A DNA stretch of 43,286 nucleotides from Methanosarcina sp. 2.H.T.1A.6 (GCF_000979455.1 NZ_JJOY01000047.1:1-43286), one strand, 5' to 3'. Shown: positions 1 through 8,649, numbered from the stretch's first letter. Numbers and translations: made by a program. Notes: a model not told the origin generated them from the sequence alone.

Positions 1-545
1 TCAGACCAGGCCACGTTATTGAAGTAAAATTGCTCTGTAAAATATAGGACTCTTCGGAAGTAAAGAGCAGAACTGTTCAAAGCATTGAGAACTTTCCTCA
101 AACTTGCAACCTTTTTACAACATCGGAGATTGGATCCTAATAGAAACCAAGTTTTTTGACCTGAATCAATTCTCTGAAATTAATTACTTCAAAAGTGATT
201 GATATAATAATTGATATTTAAATTGATCTAAAAAATAAGAATATAATGTATTTATATGTGTGATAAATGCCACGAATATAAAAATAAGTAATAATCAATT
301 CTTTAATATTTGTCCAAACATAATAAATAACCTAAATTCTGGCTCCTCATTATGTTGACTGCTGGATAGTTAAGTAATTACAAAAATGGCAACTATACAC
401 AAAATCCAAAAAATTGAGTAAGGGATAAGATGATCCCCTACCCATAAAATTAAAAAGTCGCGAAATTACCTATTTTGAGAAAAACACCTCCCTATTTTCA
501 CATATTAACGCGTTACTCAAGCATCTCACCAGTAAAATGATCTGG
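1..545. other. Gene-free AT-rich region
   Basis: No reading frame of convincing length or composition is visible on either strand. The stretch is strongly AT-rich and lies 3' of the DUF3344 gene, which ends at 546 on the minus strand. I see no recognisable RNA gene or insertion-sequence end here. Confidence 0.5.
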
Positions 546-1616
546 TTACGGTGTTATCTTCAATACTGCAAGGAATGGAGAGACATAGGATTCCGTGTTA
601 GGGTTGACAGCAGGCCAGGCAGGATCATAGATCTCGGTCTCGTTGTTGTTATTGCCATGCCCTCTCCAGAAGACAACATAGTTACTTGAGTTAGTAACTG
701 TTACATCAAATGCGTGCAAATCGAAGTTTTTAGTAGTGAAACCAAGAGTGTCGCAGGTTCCATTAGCGACATTATCCCCATCAAGCTTCTGCCCCCAATT
801 TCCATTTAAGTCCCAATTAAAGTTGCTAAGGTTGTAGGGACTTCCACTCGCATCAGGGGGATTGAAATACAGGTAGTCTTTCTGGCTAGAGTCACCCGCA
901 AAATACCCAACGGTCAGAGTGGCATTCCCTAATGAAGTATTGACAGCTCCGTTGAACCTGGTGATGTTGGCATCAAGGTCTGGATAGTAAGTACCTCCAG
1001 AAGTTACATTCTTGTGCAGGTTCAGGTTACCCTGGTTGATCCAGTACTGAGAAGAACTGCCGTTATTATAGGCAACAATAAGGACAGCTCCGTAGACGCG
1101 GCCGTCAAGTGCCGGGCTCCCTGGTGTGGTGGTTACTGTTGCTGTAATATTGCCATCACCATTTATGCCATACTGATTAATCAAATTAGTACAGTTGTAA
1201 TGGATCAGATAGATTCCACTTCCACTGCAATCTACATTATTTGAGAGAACAGTTGAATTTGCCCGCAGAGTTTCATTGAAAAGCGAATAACCATCAAGGT
1301 TTGCTTCAGCCCGGCCTACACGGCTTGTCGATCCTCCCCATACTCCAACTTTCAACTCAGCCCACTCAACATCACCTGTTGGAACATTTGTGAATTTGGT
1401 GACAAAAGTGTTGGACTGATAAGAAGTACCCTGAAGTCCGGCATTGTCTCCGCAGCTAACGTAAACTTCACCGGTTCCACTCCTGATGGTATCAAGGGGG
1501 AATCCCTCATAGCTGTAATGTGCGCACGCTGGTGCGCAGAGCATGCAAAATATTAGTATTCCCAATATTCCGAGTCCTAATAGACTCGGTTTACCTTTTA
1601 TTCCAGATATTTTCAT
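546..1616 (-). CDS. Secreted DUF3344-type surface protein
   Basis: A 356-residue protein with an N-terminal signal peptide: a basic start followed by a hydrophobic segment at residues ~12-32 ending near CAPACAHYS. The rest is a soluble beta-rich domain with many N-x-S/T sequons, which fits an exported archaeal protein. The overall pattern (EVYVSCGDNAG near the start, GHGNNNNETEIYDP near the end) resembles the DUF3344 family, common in Methanosarcina and often found in surface-layer or secreted proteins of unknown function. No C-terminal membrane anchor is seen, so it may be released or held non-covalently. The start is supported by a GAGGAA ribosome site about 7 nt upstream. Family assignment is from memory of family sequences, not a search. 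Confidence 0.75.
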   Translation of the reverse strand: MKISGIKGKPSLLGLGILGILIFCMLCAPACAHYSYEGFPLDTIRSGTGEVYVSCGDNAGLQGTSYQSNTFVTKFTNVPTGDVEWAELKVGVWGGSTSRVGRAEANLDGYSLFNETLRANSTVLSNNVDCSGSGIYLIHYNCTNLINQYGINGDGNITATVTTTPGSPALDGRVYGAVLIVAYNNGSSSQYWINQGNLNLHKNVTSGGTYYPDLDANITRFNGAVNTSLGNATLTVGYFAGDSSQKDYLYFNPPDASGSPYNLSNFNWDLNGNWGQKLDGDNVANGTCDTLGFTTKNFDLHAFDVTVTNSSNYVVFWRGHGNNNNETEIYDPAWPAVNPNTESYVSPFLAVLKITP

Positions 1617-1838
1617 AACCTATTCCTCAATTTGCCTAATCAGGCCATTTACAACCAGAAACAGGCCTCACAAATCCCATTCCTTGAATATAGATCCGCT
1701 AGTGTTTTTTGAGACTGGGCTGCGGGACTTTTTACAATGTCTCACACACCGTTTTTACGGACGTATTGATTTTCTGGTTAATGTGCATTACTCTGAAGAA
1801 TTATATGAATTTTGCTCATAAATGTTACTTTTTTTTAT

Positions 1839-1906
1839 ATTTATCACATCAAAAGCTACTTTTATGCCAATATTTCATACCAATACATACTAATTATGTG
1901 ATAAAT
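1839..1906. repeat. 11-bp perfect inverted repeat upstream of the DUF3344 gene
   Basis: ATTTATCACAT at 1839-1849 is matched by its exact reverse complement at 1896-1906, with 46 nt between. It lies about 220 nt upstream of the minus-strand DUF3344 start and overlaps an AT-rich TATA-like stretch (1831-1842), so it may be a paired regulator site. The role is inferred from position only. Confidence 0.4.
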
Positions 1907-2445
1907 AATAACTAGTGTTTTTCTGATTAGCAGATCTTTTTATCAACAACAAGAGGCCAGTAAATAAAAAACGTAGAACGAACCTGGTTCTGGCAGGTTT
2001 AGATTTATTCTGTAATCTTGAGATATGCTAAAAAACGTTATCCTCTGCGGCAATAATGTGATATAACAAATCTAAGGTTGTCACGTTTGATTATATTGTT
2101 AATTGTTGGACATAACTAATTATTCTTAAATTTTAAAAAATTTGAGCATATTAAATATTAGAAATTTAATTTATCATAATACATATTTATATAAATAATA
2201 TAGAAAGTATTAAATAAGATCCTGCCGTATATACGCGCTCCATAACGGGGATTAATATAATTATCCGAAAAATACTCGCAATATGTCCAGCATGTTTCTC
2301 ACCATATATGAGAAAATTCATCACTAGATAAAACTAATTTGAAAATTAGTAATATTATTTAATATAATACGTGTAGAAAAATATTGAATATAAGTTCCTC
2401 GTGATATTAATATAATCAGATTTAAAAACAGTGAAACTCCAGAAT

Positions 2446-2529
2446 CTACCAGCTGATTAAACGAACTAACAATGCCTGGAATTCCTCACCTGTAAGTGCA
2501 GACATACGTAGAACTTCAGATTCATGAGT
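2446..2529 (-). pseudogene. Possible transposase N-terminal fragment
   Basis: A 28-codon open stretch bounded by stops reads ESEVLRMSALTGEEFQALL and continues a few residues. The L-T-x-x-E-F-x-x-L-L pattern is typical of the N-terminus of IS4/IS5-type DDE transposases. No catalytic part, no inverted ends and no start codon context are visible, so at most this is a relic. Confidence 0.25.
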
Positions 2530-2908
2530 TCACAGAAAAATCCAGTACTCATTATTAGCTTAAGAGAGCTTGATAACATACTCCCTTACAGGAATTCATT
2601 TCAATTTTCATTTATACTTTAATCACTGTGGCGTTGCCGTTTCGAAGTCCGGTACTACGAACATTTGATACTCTCCGATCCAAACGTTGTGCCGGGTCAA
2701 GGGTAATGATTCCTCATCTATTTTTGCCGTCCTGTTGAGTAAACAATATAACTGTGGAACTTCAGACCGTCAGAACTCCACTCAAAAAGGATCAATAGAA
2801 TAAACTAAAGAATAAAATCGCCAAAGACTCCGCATAAAAATCAAACCTTTCCCCGGGGAAAAGTAAGGCAGTTTATCTAACTTCAGGATAATTAAGGGGT
2901 TGAGCAAG

Positions 2909-3763
2909 ATGTCAGTAGATCAGATCCCAATCGGTAAATTTTCCCTTATGACCCGTCTCTCCCAGAAAGCTCTCAGGCTCTATGACAGGAAAGGGCTGCT
3001 CGTTCCGGAAGAAAAAGATTCCTTTACAGGTTACCGTTACTATACGGTTCCCCAGATCGAGCAGGGAATGAAAATCAAGACCTTTACTTTCCTGGGTTTT
3101 TCCCTTGAGGAAACTTCCATGCTTCTGGACGCAGAAAGCGCAGGAAATTATGAGTTCATTGAGAACTGCTTCAGGAAGAGACTCGATGAGGTCCGGCTGG
3201 AGGTTGGGAAGTTGCAGAATATCGAGGGCATTTTGCAGGGCGCCTGCAAACATAGTGGAAAAGTTATGGAGATATTCAAAATGTCTGTTACAGAACCTGT
3301 TCTAAAAGAAGTACCCGAGATGCGGGTGATAAGCAAGCGTGAAAAAGGGAACTTTGTAGAAACTATAGGAAGGCTAATTAGTGAAATCTGTGCATGCGTC
3401 AGCAGCCCTGAAAACCAGCGGAACCGCGTAAAAACTACAGGTCCGATTATGTTCCTCTGCCACGATGATGAATACAAAGAAACAGGAGCGGATATAGAGA
3501 TTGCCCTCCCGGTTACAGGAAGGATCTCAGTAGAAGACCAAAAAATGGAAATAAAGACACTGCCGGCTATAAGGGCGGTTTCCGTTGTCTATAGGGGCCC
3601 ATACCATGGAGTTGAAGCAGCCTACAACAGGCTCTTTTCCTATACGGAAGAAAATAACCTGAAGACAGTTATGCCGAGCAGGGAATTATACTTTAATGAC
3701 CCAGCCGAAGTCCCGGAAGAAGAGTTGATGACAGAGGTTCAAATTCAGGTCATAGAAAAATAA
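2909..3763 (+). CDS. MerR-family regulator with GyrI-like effector domain
   Basis: A 284-residue transcription factor. Residues ~5-75 form a MerR-type winged helix (FSLMTRLSQKALRLYD, then GYRYYT), followed by a coiled-coil linker (~85-115). The C-terminal half (~125-284) resembles the GyrI-like/BacR small-molecule domain, with YRGPYHGVEAAYNRLF near its end. This is the BmrR-like layout of regulators that sense amphipathic or toxic ligands. I chose ATG 2909 because GGGG at 2896-2899 lies 9 nt upstream of it; the TTG at 2900 would abut the ribosome site. A decayed copy of the end of a close homologue lies at 6363-6459. MerR proteins are mostly bacterial, so transfer from bacteria is plausible. 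Confidence 0.85.
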   Translation: MSVDQIPIGKFSLMTRLSQKALRLYDRKGLLVPEEKDSFTGYRYYTVPQIEQGMKIKTFTFLGFSLEETSMLLDAESAGNYEFIENCFRKRLDEVRLEVGKLQNIEGILQGACKHSGKVMEIFKMSVTEPVLKEVPEMRVISKREKGNFVETIGRLISEICACVSSPENQRNRVKTTGPIMFLCHDDEYKETGADIEIALPVTGRISVEDQKMEIKTLPAIRAVSVVYRGPYHGVEAAYNRLFSYTEENNLKTVMPSRELYFNDPAEVPEEELMTEVQIQVIEK

Positions 3764-3854
3764 TTTATCTACAGCGTAACTTATCTGTAGAATAATTTAT
3801 CTGTAGAATAATTTATCTGTAGAATAATTTATCTGTAGAAAAATTTATATACAG
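3759..3854. repeat. 16-bp tandem repeat at the end of the MerR gene
   Basis: Six consecutive 16-bp units based on AATAATTTATCTGTAG. Three central copies (3791-3838) are identical, with degenerate copies on either side. The first unit contains the TAA stop of the MerR gene, so the array forms its 3' untranslated region. Confidence 0.85.
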
Positions 3855-4572
3855 CATAATTCTTGTGTAGCTCCAGACTTCTGGAGCAGTTCTCTTTTTC
3901 CCGGAAGAGGGGCTGCGATATATTTTCTTAGCTTTGTTACTTTTAAATGTTTATTCTAAAATATAATTGGTAAATCAAAATTCAGGTGGTAACCGCAAAT
4001 TATTGATCAAAATGACAAGCACTTTCACTTTTTTGTCTGATCAAAAAAATGTATTATAAGTATCAAAGTTAAGAAAAAGAGAATATTCGGGGGGACATAA
4101 AGACCACTACCCTGACAATGTATACAGTTATATTATCCATATTAGTATTTATCGAAGAAACATTATTCAAGACGATGAGGAAGTTAAATATCTCTTTTGA
4201 TTGAATTAAGGTATAATATTTTTGCTTATTTTTGTTTACAGTTTAAAGTGGTGTGAAAAATAAATTTGTTTTAGACATTTCTATAGAAACTTAACGATAG
4301 AATATAAGGCCTTTATTATTATAGAATCCGTATTAATATTTCTATAATTATTATATTTATTTAAATAATAGTATCTCTCTGATACAATTAGAAATAACTT
4401 TCACTGGCCATACAAAATAAGTATAAAATTTTACCAATAATATATTTTTTCAGAAATTAATTTGGATGATTTATTGGTAAAATAATATTTACCCAGCAAA
4501 TCTGTCGAAGGGAATGGCTCAAAGAACCAGTTCAAAATTGTATCAAATTGAGCAAGAGTCTGGGGGTATACA
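3855..4572. other. Intergenic region upstream of the YVTN/PKD protein
   Basis: No gene recognised in about 700 AT-rich bases. It contains a 13-bp perfect inverted repeat at 4428-4483, annotated separately, and a G-rich ribosome site just before ATG 4573. A long minus-strand open frame entering here is a shadow of the repetitive plus-strand gene. Confidence 0.5.
4428..4483. promoter_or_regulatory. 13-bp perfect inverted repeat before the YVTN/PKD gene
   Basis: ATTTTACCAATAA at 4428-4440 is exactly complementary to 4471-4483, with a 30-nt interval. It ends 90 nt upstream of ATG 4573. It could be two half-sites for a regulator, or a hairpin in the 5' leader. Confidence 0.45.
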
Positions 4573-6144
4573 ATGGGAAAACAAACATCTGGCAGAACAC
4601 AAAAGATACTTTGTGTTTTCACATTAATATTTGCAATATCAGCGATATCCATGGCAGTAAGCGCAGCGAACGGAGAAACACCAGAAGATAACATAACAGT
4701 ACCAGAAGATAACGTAACAATACCAGAAGATAATGTAACCATACCAGAAGACAACATAACAATACCAGAAGATAACGTAACAATACCAGAAGATAACGTA
4801 ACAATACCAGAAGATAACGTAACAATACCAGAAGATAACATAACAATACCAGAAGATAACATAACAATACCAGAAGATAACATAACAATACCAGAAGATA
4901 ATGTAACCATAACGGAGGATAATGTAACCATACCGGAGGATAATGTAACCATACCGGAAATTAACGTAACAGTACCAGAAGTTAACATAACCGTACCAGA
5001 AACTAATGAAACTATACCAGTTTCCATAATTCCACCAACAATCGGAACCAGCAACGAGATATCTATAATTAACGAAACAACAAACACTACAGCCAGGGTG
5101 GATGTAGGACCCAACACTGGTGGAATTGCAGTCAACCCGAATGGAACAAACGTATATGTGACTGACCTCGTCAACAACACAGTCTCTGTAATTAACACGA
5201 TAAACAACACCGTTGAAGCCACAGTTGATGTTGGACAATATCCAACCGGAGTTGCAGTCAGCCCGAATGGAACAAAAGTATATGTTACGAACTCTAACAG
5301 CAATACTGTCTCTGTAATTAACACGATAAACAACACTGTTGAAGCCACAGTTAATGTTGGACAGTATCCTGCTGGAATTGCAGTCAACCCGAATGGAACA
5401 AACGTATATGTGACTAACTTCATCAACAACACTGTTTCTGTAATTAACACGATAAACAACACTGTTACAGCCACAGTTAATGTTGGACAATATCCAACCG
5501 GAGTTGAAGTCAGCCCGGACGGAACAAAAGTATATGTTACGAACGCTAACAGCAATACTGTCTCTGTAATTAACACGATAAACAACACTGTTACAGCCAC
5601 TGTTAACGTTGGACAGTATCCTGCCGGAATTGCAGTTAGCAAGGATGGAACATACATCTATGTGACGAATGTTATCAGCAATACTGTCTCTGTAATTAAC
5701 ACAATAAACAACACTGTTATAGCCACAATTAATGTTGGACAGTATCCTGCTGGAATCGCATGTGTGGGAACATACGTTTATGTGACGAATGTCATCAGCA
5801 ATACTGTCACTATAATTAACACGATAAACAACACCGTTATAGCCACTGTGACTGCAGGAACCACTCCTGTTCCCACGGGGAAATGTGTGTGTCCTCTTCC
5901 GGTATTAAAACCACGTCCTGTTGCAAACTTCAGCAGCCAGGTCCTCCTCATGGTGCAGTTTAAGGACCTCTCGAAAAATGCAACTAAATGGTACTGGGAC
6001 TTTGGAGACGGAACAAATTCAACAAAGCAGAATCCTCTTCACATATACAAAACCGCAGGAAACTACACAGTAAAACTAACAGCGACCAATAAATACGGCA
6101 CAAGTTCAAAAACTGCTATAGTCAGTGTATGTACTGGTAAGTAA
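4573..6144 (+). CDS. Secreted YVTN beta-propeller/PKD surface protein with sequon repeat stalk
   Basis: A 523-residue exported protein. Residues ~10-33 form a signal peptide ending around AVSAANGE. Residues ~37-148 are 16 copies of a 7-residue repeat (PEDNVTI/PEDNITI and variants), each with an N-x-T glycosylation sequon. Residues ~165-435 are repeated YVTN blades (VYVTNSNSNTVSVINT), also sequon-rich, and residues ~450-520 are one PKD domain (WYWDFGDG). Such proteins are typical of the Methanosarcina cell surface, probably in adhesion or S-layer association. No transmembrane anchor follows the PKD domain. A G-rich ribosome site precedes ATG 4573. One blade (AGIACVGTYVYVTN) is shortened. Confidence 0.85.
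   Translation: MGKQTSGRTQKILCVFTLIFAISAISMAVSAANGETPEDNITVPEDNVTIPEDNVTIPEDNITIPEDNVTIPEDNVTIPEDNVTIPEDNITIPEDNITIPEDNITIPEDNVTITEDNVTIPEDNVTIPEINVTVPEVNITVPETNETIPVSIIPPTIGTSNEISIINETTNTTARVDVGPNTGGIAVNPNGTNVYVTDLVNNTVSVINTINNTVEATVDVGQYPTGVAVSPNGTKVYVTNSNSNTVSVINTINNTVEATVNVGQYPAGIAVNPNGTNVYVTNFINNTVSVINTINNTVTATVNVGQYPTGVEVSPDGTKVYVTNANSNTVSVINTINNTVTATVNVGQYPAGIAVSKDGTYIYVTNVISNTVSVINTINNTVIATINVGQYPAGIACVGTYVYVTNVISNTVTIINTINNTVIATVTAGTTPVPTGKCVCPLPVLKPRPVANFSSQVLLMVQFKDLSKNATKWYWDFGDGTNSTKQNPLHIYKTAGNYTVKLTATNKYGTSSKTAIVSVCTGK
4681..5016 (+). repeat. 21-bp in-frame tandem repeat (PEDN[VI]TI x16)
   Basis: Sixteen consecutive 21-bp units inside the surface-protein gene: about 13 near-identical copies, then three diverged ones (PEINVTV, PEVNITV, PETNETI). 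Frame is kept throughout. Near-identical units suggest recent expansion and likely copy-number variation between strains. Confidence 0.9.
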
Positions 6145-6362
6145 ATGGGTAATGGAAAAATGCCATTTAACGTAACCAGAGAATCAGTCTAAGGTAAAGC
6201 AGCCGGGACACTAAACTTATTTTTTAGTGTAATTGCCTGGGAGTGCAGAGGGTCACGGTACCCTGACTTTATGTTGGGGATGAAGTGAACCCTCACCTTT
6301 TATTGTTTTTTTAAACCTCTAAATCATCACTTCTTTGTAAAATGAGTTTATTTTTTGGCACC

Positions 6363-6459
6363 ACGATCATAATACTCTGCTACGAGGAGGAATACAAAGA
6401 AACCGATGTGACTATACGAAGTTTCAGAAGAAGAGCTAATGATAGAGGCCAAAACATGA
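6363..6459 (+). pseudogene. Decayed copy of the MerR effector-domain C-terminus
   Basis: Reads TIIILCYEEEYKETDVTI and then, after a frame change, EVSEEELMIEAKT-stop. This matches two separate parts of the MerR protein encoded at 2909-3763: PIMFLCHDDEYKETGADI and EVPEEELMTEVQIQVIEK. The roughly 55 residues between them are missing. It is a relic of a second GyrI-like regulator that lost its DNA-binding half and the middle of its ligand domain. Confidence 0.7.
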
Positions 6460-6618
6460 ATAAAAGATATTTAGACTGAAATATAAAGAAGGTCTGTTAT
6501 ATTTGTACCCCCACCCTGTTTAGAATATATTCAAAAAACACAAAGGGGGTGATGGGTAGTTTGCTCCAGATCATCCATTTTTTGAATTCCATAATATGTA
6601 GCTGAAAAGCCTCACTTT

Positions 6619-6630
6619 ACTTTTATATAT
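6619..6630 (+). promoter_or_regulatory. Archaeal TATA box for the Cache-cupin lipoprotein gene
   Basis: ACTTTTATATAT lies about 50 nt upstream of ATG 6679, predicting transcription start near 6650 and a leader of roughly 30 nt. Judged by motif and position only. Confidence 0.45.
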
Positions 6631-6678
6631 CAAAAAAGTTAAAGGGTTAATGATTTTGGTTTATTAAAAGGTGTACCT

Positions 6679-7629
6679 ATGAATCCGTTAAAAAAAACAA
6701 TCTGTGTTCTTTTTTTACTTACCTGTGTACTGATATGTACAGGATGCGTTTCAGAGAAACCTGTAGCAGATGAAGAGAACAGCTCACTGGCTGAGGAGGT
6801 AACCGGAACAGCCGCCAAAGAACAGGCAGGAAATCTCCGGGACGCCCCCAGTGAAGTTCTGCTTCGGAAAGAGTATATTGCTTCGAAGGTCAGGGATGCT
6901 GCTGCCCTTATCGAAGAAAAAGGAGAAGAATCATTCCCCGAATTCAGGCAGCCCGAAAGTGAGTGGTTCATGGACGACTTTTACATTTTTGTCTGGAAAA
7001 CTGACGGCATGCGCCTCGTATACCCTCCCAACCTGAGCGGGGAAGGAGAAAACATGAGCGAGCTTCAGGACTCCATGGGAAAACCTATTGGTAAGCTCTT
7101 CATTGAAACAGCTCTCAGCAATGAGGGAGAGGGCTGGGTTTCATACTACTGGCCGAAACCCGGAGAAGTCGAACCATCCCTTAAATATGCCTTCATCAAG
7201 GGAGTTTCGCTTGACGGGGAGGACTGCCTTGTGGGCTCAGGGTTCTATGCCGATGACTACATCCTGACAAAAAACCTGGACGAATGTGAGCATTTCAGCA
7301 GGGAAGGAAACATTTTCATAAGCAATCTCTTTCACCCGGACCTTTATGAAAGGGACGTGTACCTCAATTACAGCATCGCCCATGCCATCATCAGGCCCGG
7401 AGAGGCTCTCGCCCCTCACAGGATGAAAAACCCCGAGATCCACTACATCCTGGAAGGAGAAGGAGTAATCTACATTGAAGCCCTGCCTGTCGACCTGAGG
7501 CCCGGGCAGATGGTATACATCCCTGCAAATGCAACTCAGTCAACCCTCAATACCGGCAGCATGAACCTGACCTTCCTTGCAATAAACGAGCCTGCCTGGA
7601 GAGCGGAAAACGAGGAAATTCTCGAGTGA
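6679..7629 (+). CDS. Cache-domain/cupin lipoprotein
   Basis: A 316-residue protein with a signal peptide and lipobox (LLTCVLICTGC, lipidated Cys23), so it should be anchored outside the membrane. After a Ser/Glu-rich linker, residues ~60-205 resemble a single-Cache small-molecule sensor (DDFYIFVWKTDGMRLVYPPN, then GWVSYYWPKPG and LVGSGFYADDY). Residues ~225-310 form a cupin beta-barrel (PGEALAPHRM, HYILEGEGVIYIE, LRPGQMVYIPA). Cache domains usually sense ligands in receptors; here the signalling partner is replaced by a cupin, so the output is unclear. It might be an extracellular binding protein or enzyme. The cytosine deaminase follows after 110 nt and may be co-transcribed. Confidence 0.75.
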   Translation: MNPLKKTICVLFLLTCVLICTGCVSEKPVADEENSSLAEEVTGTAAKEQAGNLRDAPSEVLLRKEYIASKVRDAAALIEEKGEESFPEFRQPESEWFMDDFYIFVWKTDGMRLVYPPNLSGEGENMSELQDSMGKPIGKLFIETALSNEGEGWVSYYWPKPGEVEPSLKYAFIKGVSLDGEDCLVGSGFYADDYILTKNLDECEHFSREGNIFISNLFHPDLYERDVYLNYSIAHAIIRPGEALAPHRMKNPEIHYILEGEGVIYIEALPVDLRPGQMVYIPANATQSTLNTGSMNLTFLAINEPAWRAENEEILE

Positions 7630-7739
7630 TCCGTTTGAATTTGAAGGACCCATTTGAAGAGCAGAAAGGCTTCAAACCTCTACGCTCTTCTTTCGGATCC
7701 GCTCCGACGCAAAAATGAAAAAGATAAAGAGGAGTAGCA

Positions 7740-8171
7740 ATGGAAATATTCATGAAAGCTGCAATAGAAGAAACCAGAACCGGTTTGCTGGAAGGTGGAA
7801 TCCCCATCGGCTCCGTCCTTATCAGGAACGGGGAAATTATAGGTAGAGGTCACAACAGGCGTGTCCAGGACGGCGACCCTCTTGCTCATGGAGAGATAGT
7901 CTGCCTGAGAAATGCAGGAAGGATCGTAAAATATCACGACACGGTACTGTACTCCACTCTTATGCCCTGCTACCTCTGCGCAGGGGCTGCCGTGCAGTTT
8001 GGAATTAAAAAAGTCGTGGTTGGAGAGTCAAGGACCTTCGAAGGTGCAAAGGAATTCATGGAAGCCCATGAGATAGAAGTCATCGACCTGGACCTGCCGG
8101 AATGCAGGGGAATGATGGAGGAGTTCATCGGTAAATATCCGGAAATCTGGAATGAAGATCTCGGGGAATGA
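7740..8171 (+). CDS. Cytosine deaminase, yeast Fcy1-like
   Basis: A 143-residue zinc deaminase of the CDA fold. The zinc and catalytic residues are visible: H50-G-E52 (AHGEIVCL) and P76-C77-x-x-C80 (MPCYLCAGA). Length and the C-terminal block (EEFIGKYPEIWNEDLGE) closely match yeast cytosine deaminase, which ends with the similar DWFEDIGE. That points to hydrolysis of cytosine to uracil for pyrimidine salvage rather than tRNA or guanine deamination. GAGGAG 6 nt before ATG 7740 supports the start. Exact substrate is inferred from similarity to the small fungal-type enzyme; other aromatic amines are possible. Confidence 0.8.
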   Translation: MEIFMKAAIEETRTGLLEGGIPIGSVLIRNGEIIGRGHNRRVQDGDPLAHGEIVCLRNAGRIVKYHDTVLYSTLMPCYLCAGAAVQFGIKKVVVGESRTFEGAKEFMEAHEIEVIDLDLPECRGMMEEFIGKYPEIWNEDLGE

Positions 8172-8221
8172 GGGGCCGGGAATGAAGATGAGGCATCTGG
8201 AAGGATAAGAACTGCACAACT

Positions 8222-8280
8222 GGTACAAAAGCCTGATTCAGGCAATCCAATTGGTCAAAAGCCTGATTCAGACAACCCAA
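8222..8280. repeat. Two-copy ~31-bp direct repeat
   Basis: Two adjacent units containing AAAAGCCTGATTCAG, starting at 8222 and 8253. They sit between the convergent ends of the deaminase (plus) and the HTH regulator (minus). Confidence 0.7.
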
Positions 8281-8589
8281 TCATCCAAAAATCCTTACTA
8301 AGTCTTCCATAGAGAGGGAGACCTCAAACTCTTTCAACTTGAAAAATTTCTTGGCCCGCATATCGTCATCTTCGAGCCTGAGGTCACTCTCAACAAATCC
8401 GGCTTTTTCCAGGCGCTTCAAATGCAGGTTTACGACCTGCCTTGAGAGGTCCAGGTCCTTGGCGAGTTCGTATACATACCTCTCTCTCTCAGCCAGCAGG
8501 TAGAGTAGTTTTAGCCTTACAGGATGGGAGAGGGCTTCGCCAATTTCAACTATTTGCTGAAGTGATTTTTCCACCTGGTGCACCCTCAC
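8281..8589 (-). CDS. ArsR-like winged-helix transcriptional regulator
   Basis: About 102 residues. The core is an ArsR-type winged helix: EALSHPVRLKLLYLLAE, ELAKDLDLSRQVVNLHLKRL (recognition helix) and EKAGFVESD. The C-terminus is short, with no metal-binding cysteines, so a metal-sensing role is not indicated. The start is uncertain: GTG codons at 8589, 8583 and 8574 are all possible and no ribosome site clearly decides. It lies 60 nt beyond the small membrane protein on the same strand and is probably co-transcribed with it; a membrane partner next to a one-domain regulator is a common archaeal pairing. Confidence 0.8.
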   Translation of the reverse strand: MRVHQVEKSLQQIVEIGEALSHPVRLKLLYLLAERERYVYELAKDLDLSRQVVNLHLKRLEKAGFVESDLRLEDDDMRAKKFFKLKEFEVSLSMEDLVRIFG

Positions 8590-8649
8590 AGATTAATACA
8601 ATTTCCTGATCGGAAATATTTTCGGAATTCGTTTCAAGCATATTAAGCT

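Larger units (their letters stand above)
1617..2899. other. Long intergenic region between divergent genes
   Basis: About 1.3 kb without an intact gene, separating the DUF3344 gene (minus) from the MerR regulator (plus). It holds an 11-bp perfect inverted repeat (1839-1906) near a TATA-like sequence for the minus-strand gene, and a short transposase-like fragment (2446-2529, minus). The remainder is AT-rich with no convincing coding signal. Confidence 0.5.
6145..6678. other. Intergenic region with MerR relic and promoter
   Basis: No intact gene. It contains a decayed MerR effector-domain fragment (6363-6459) and a TATA box (6621-6630) for the next gene. Confidence 0.5.

Noticed and set aside
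4431-5657. 408-codon minus-strand open frame with hydrophobic and TLSSGIV-type repeats
   Set aside because: It is the antisense of the low-complexity repeats and YVTN blades of the real plus-strand gene; it has no ribosome site and its repeats follow the 21-bp and blade periods of the sense gene.
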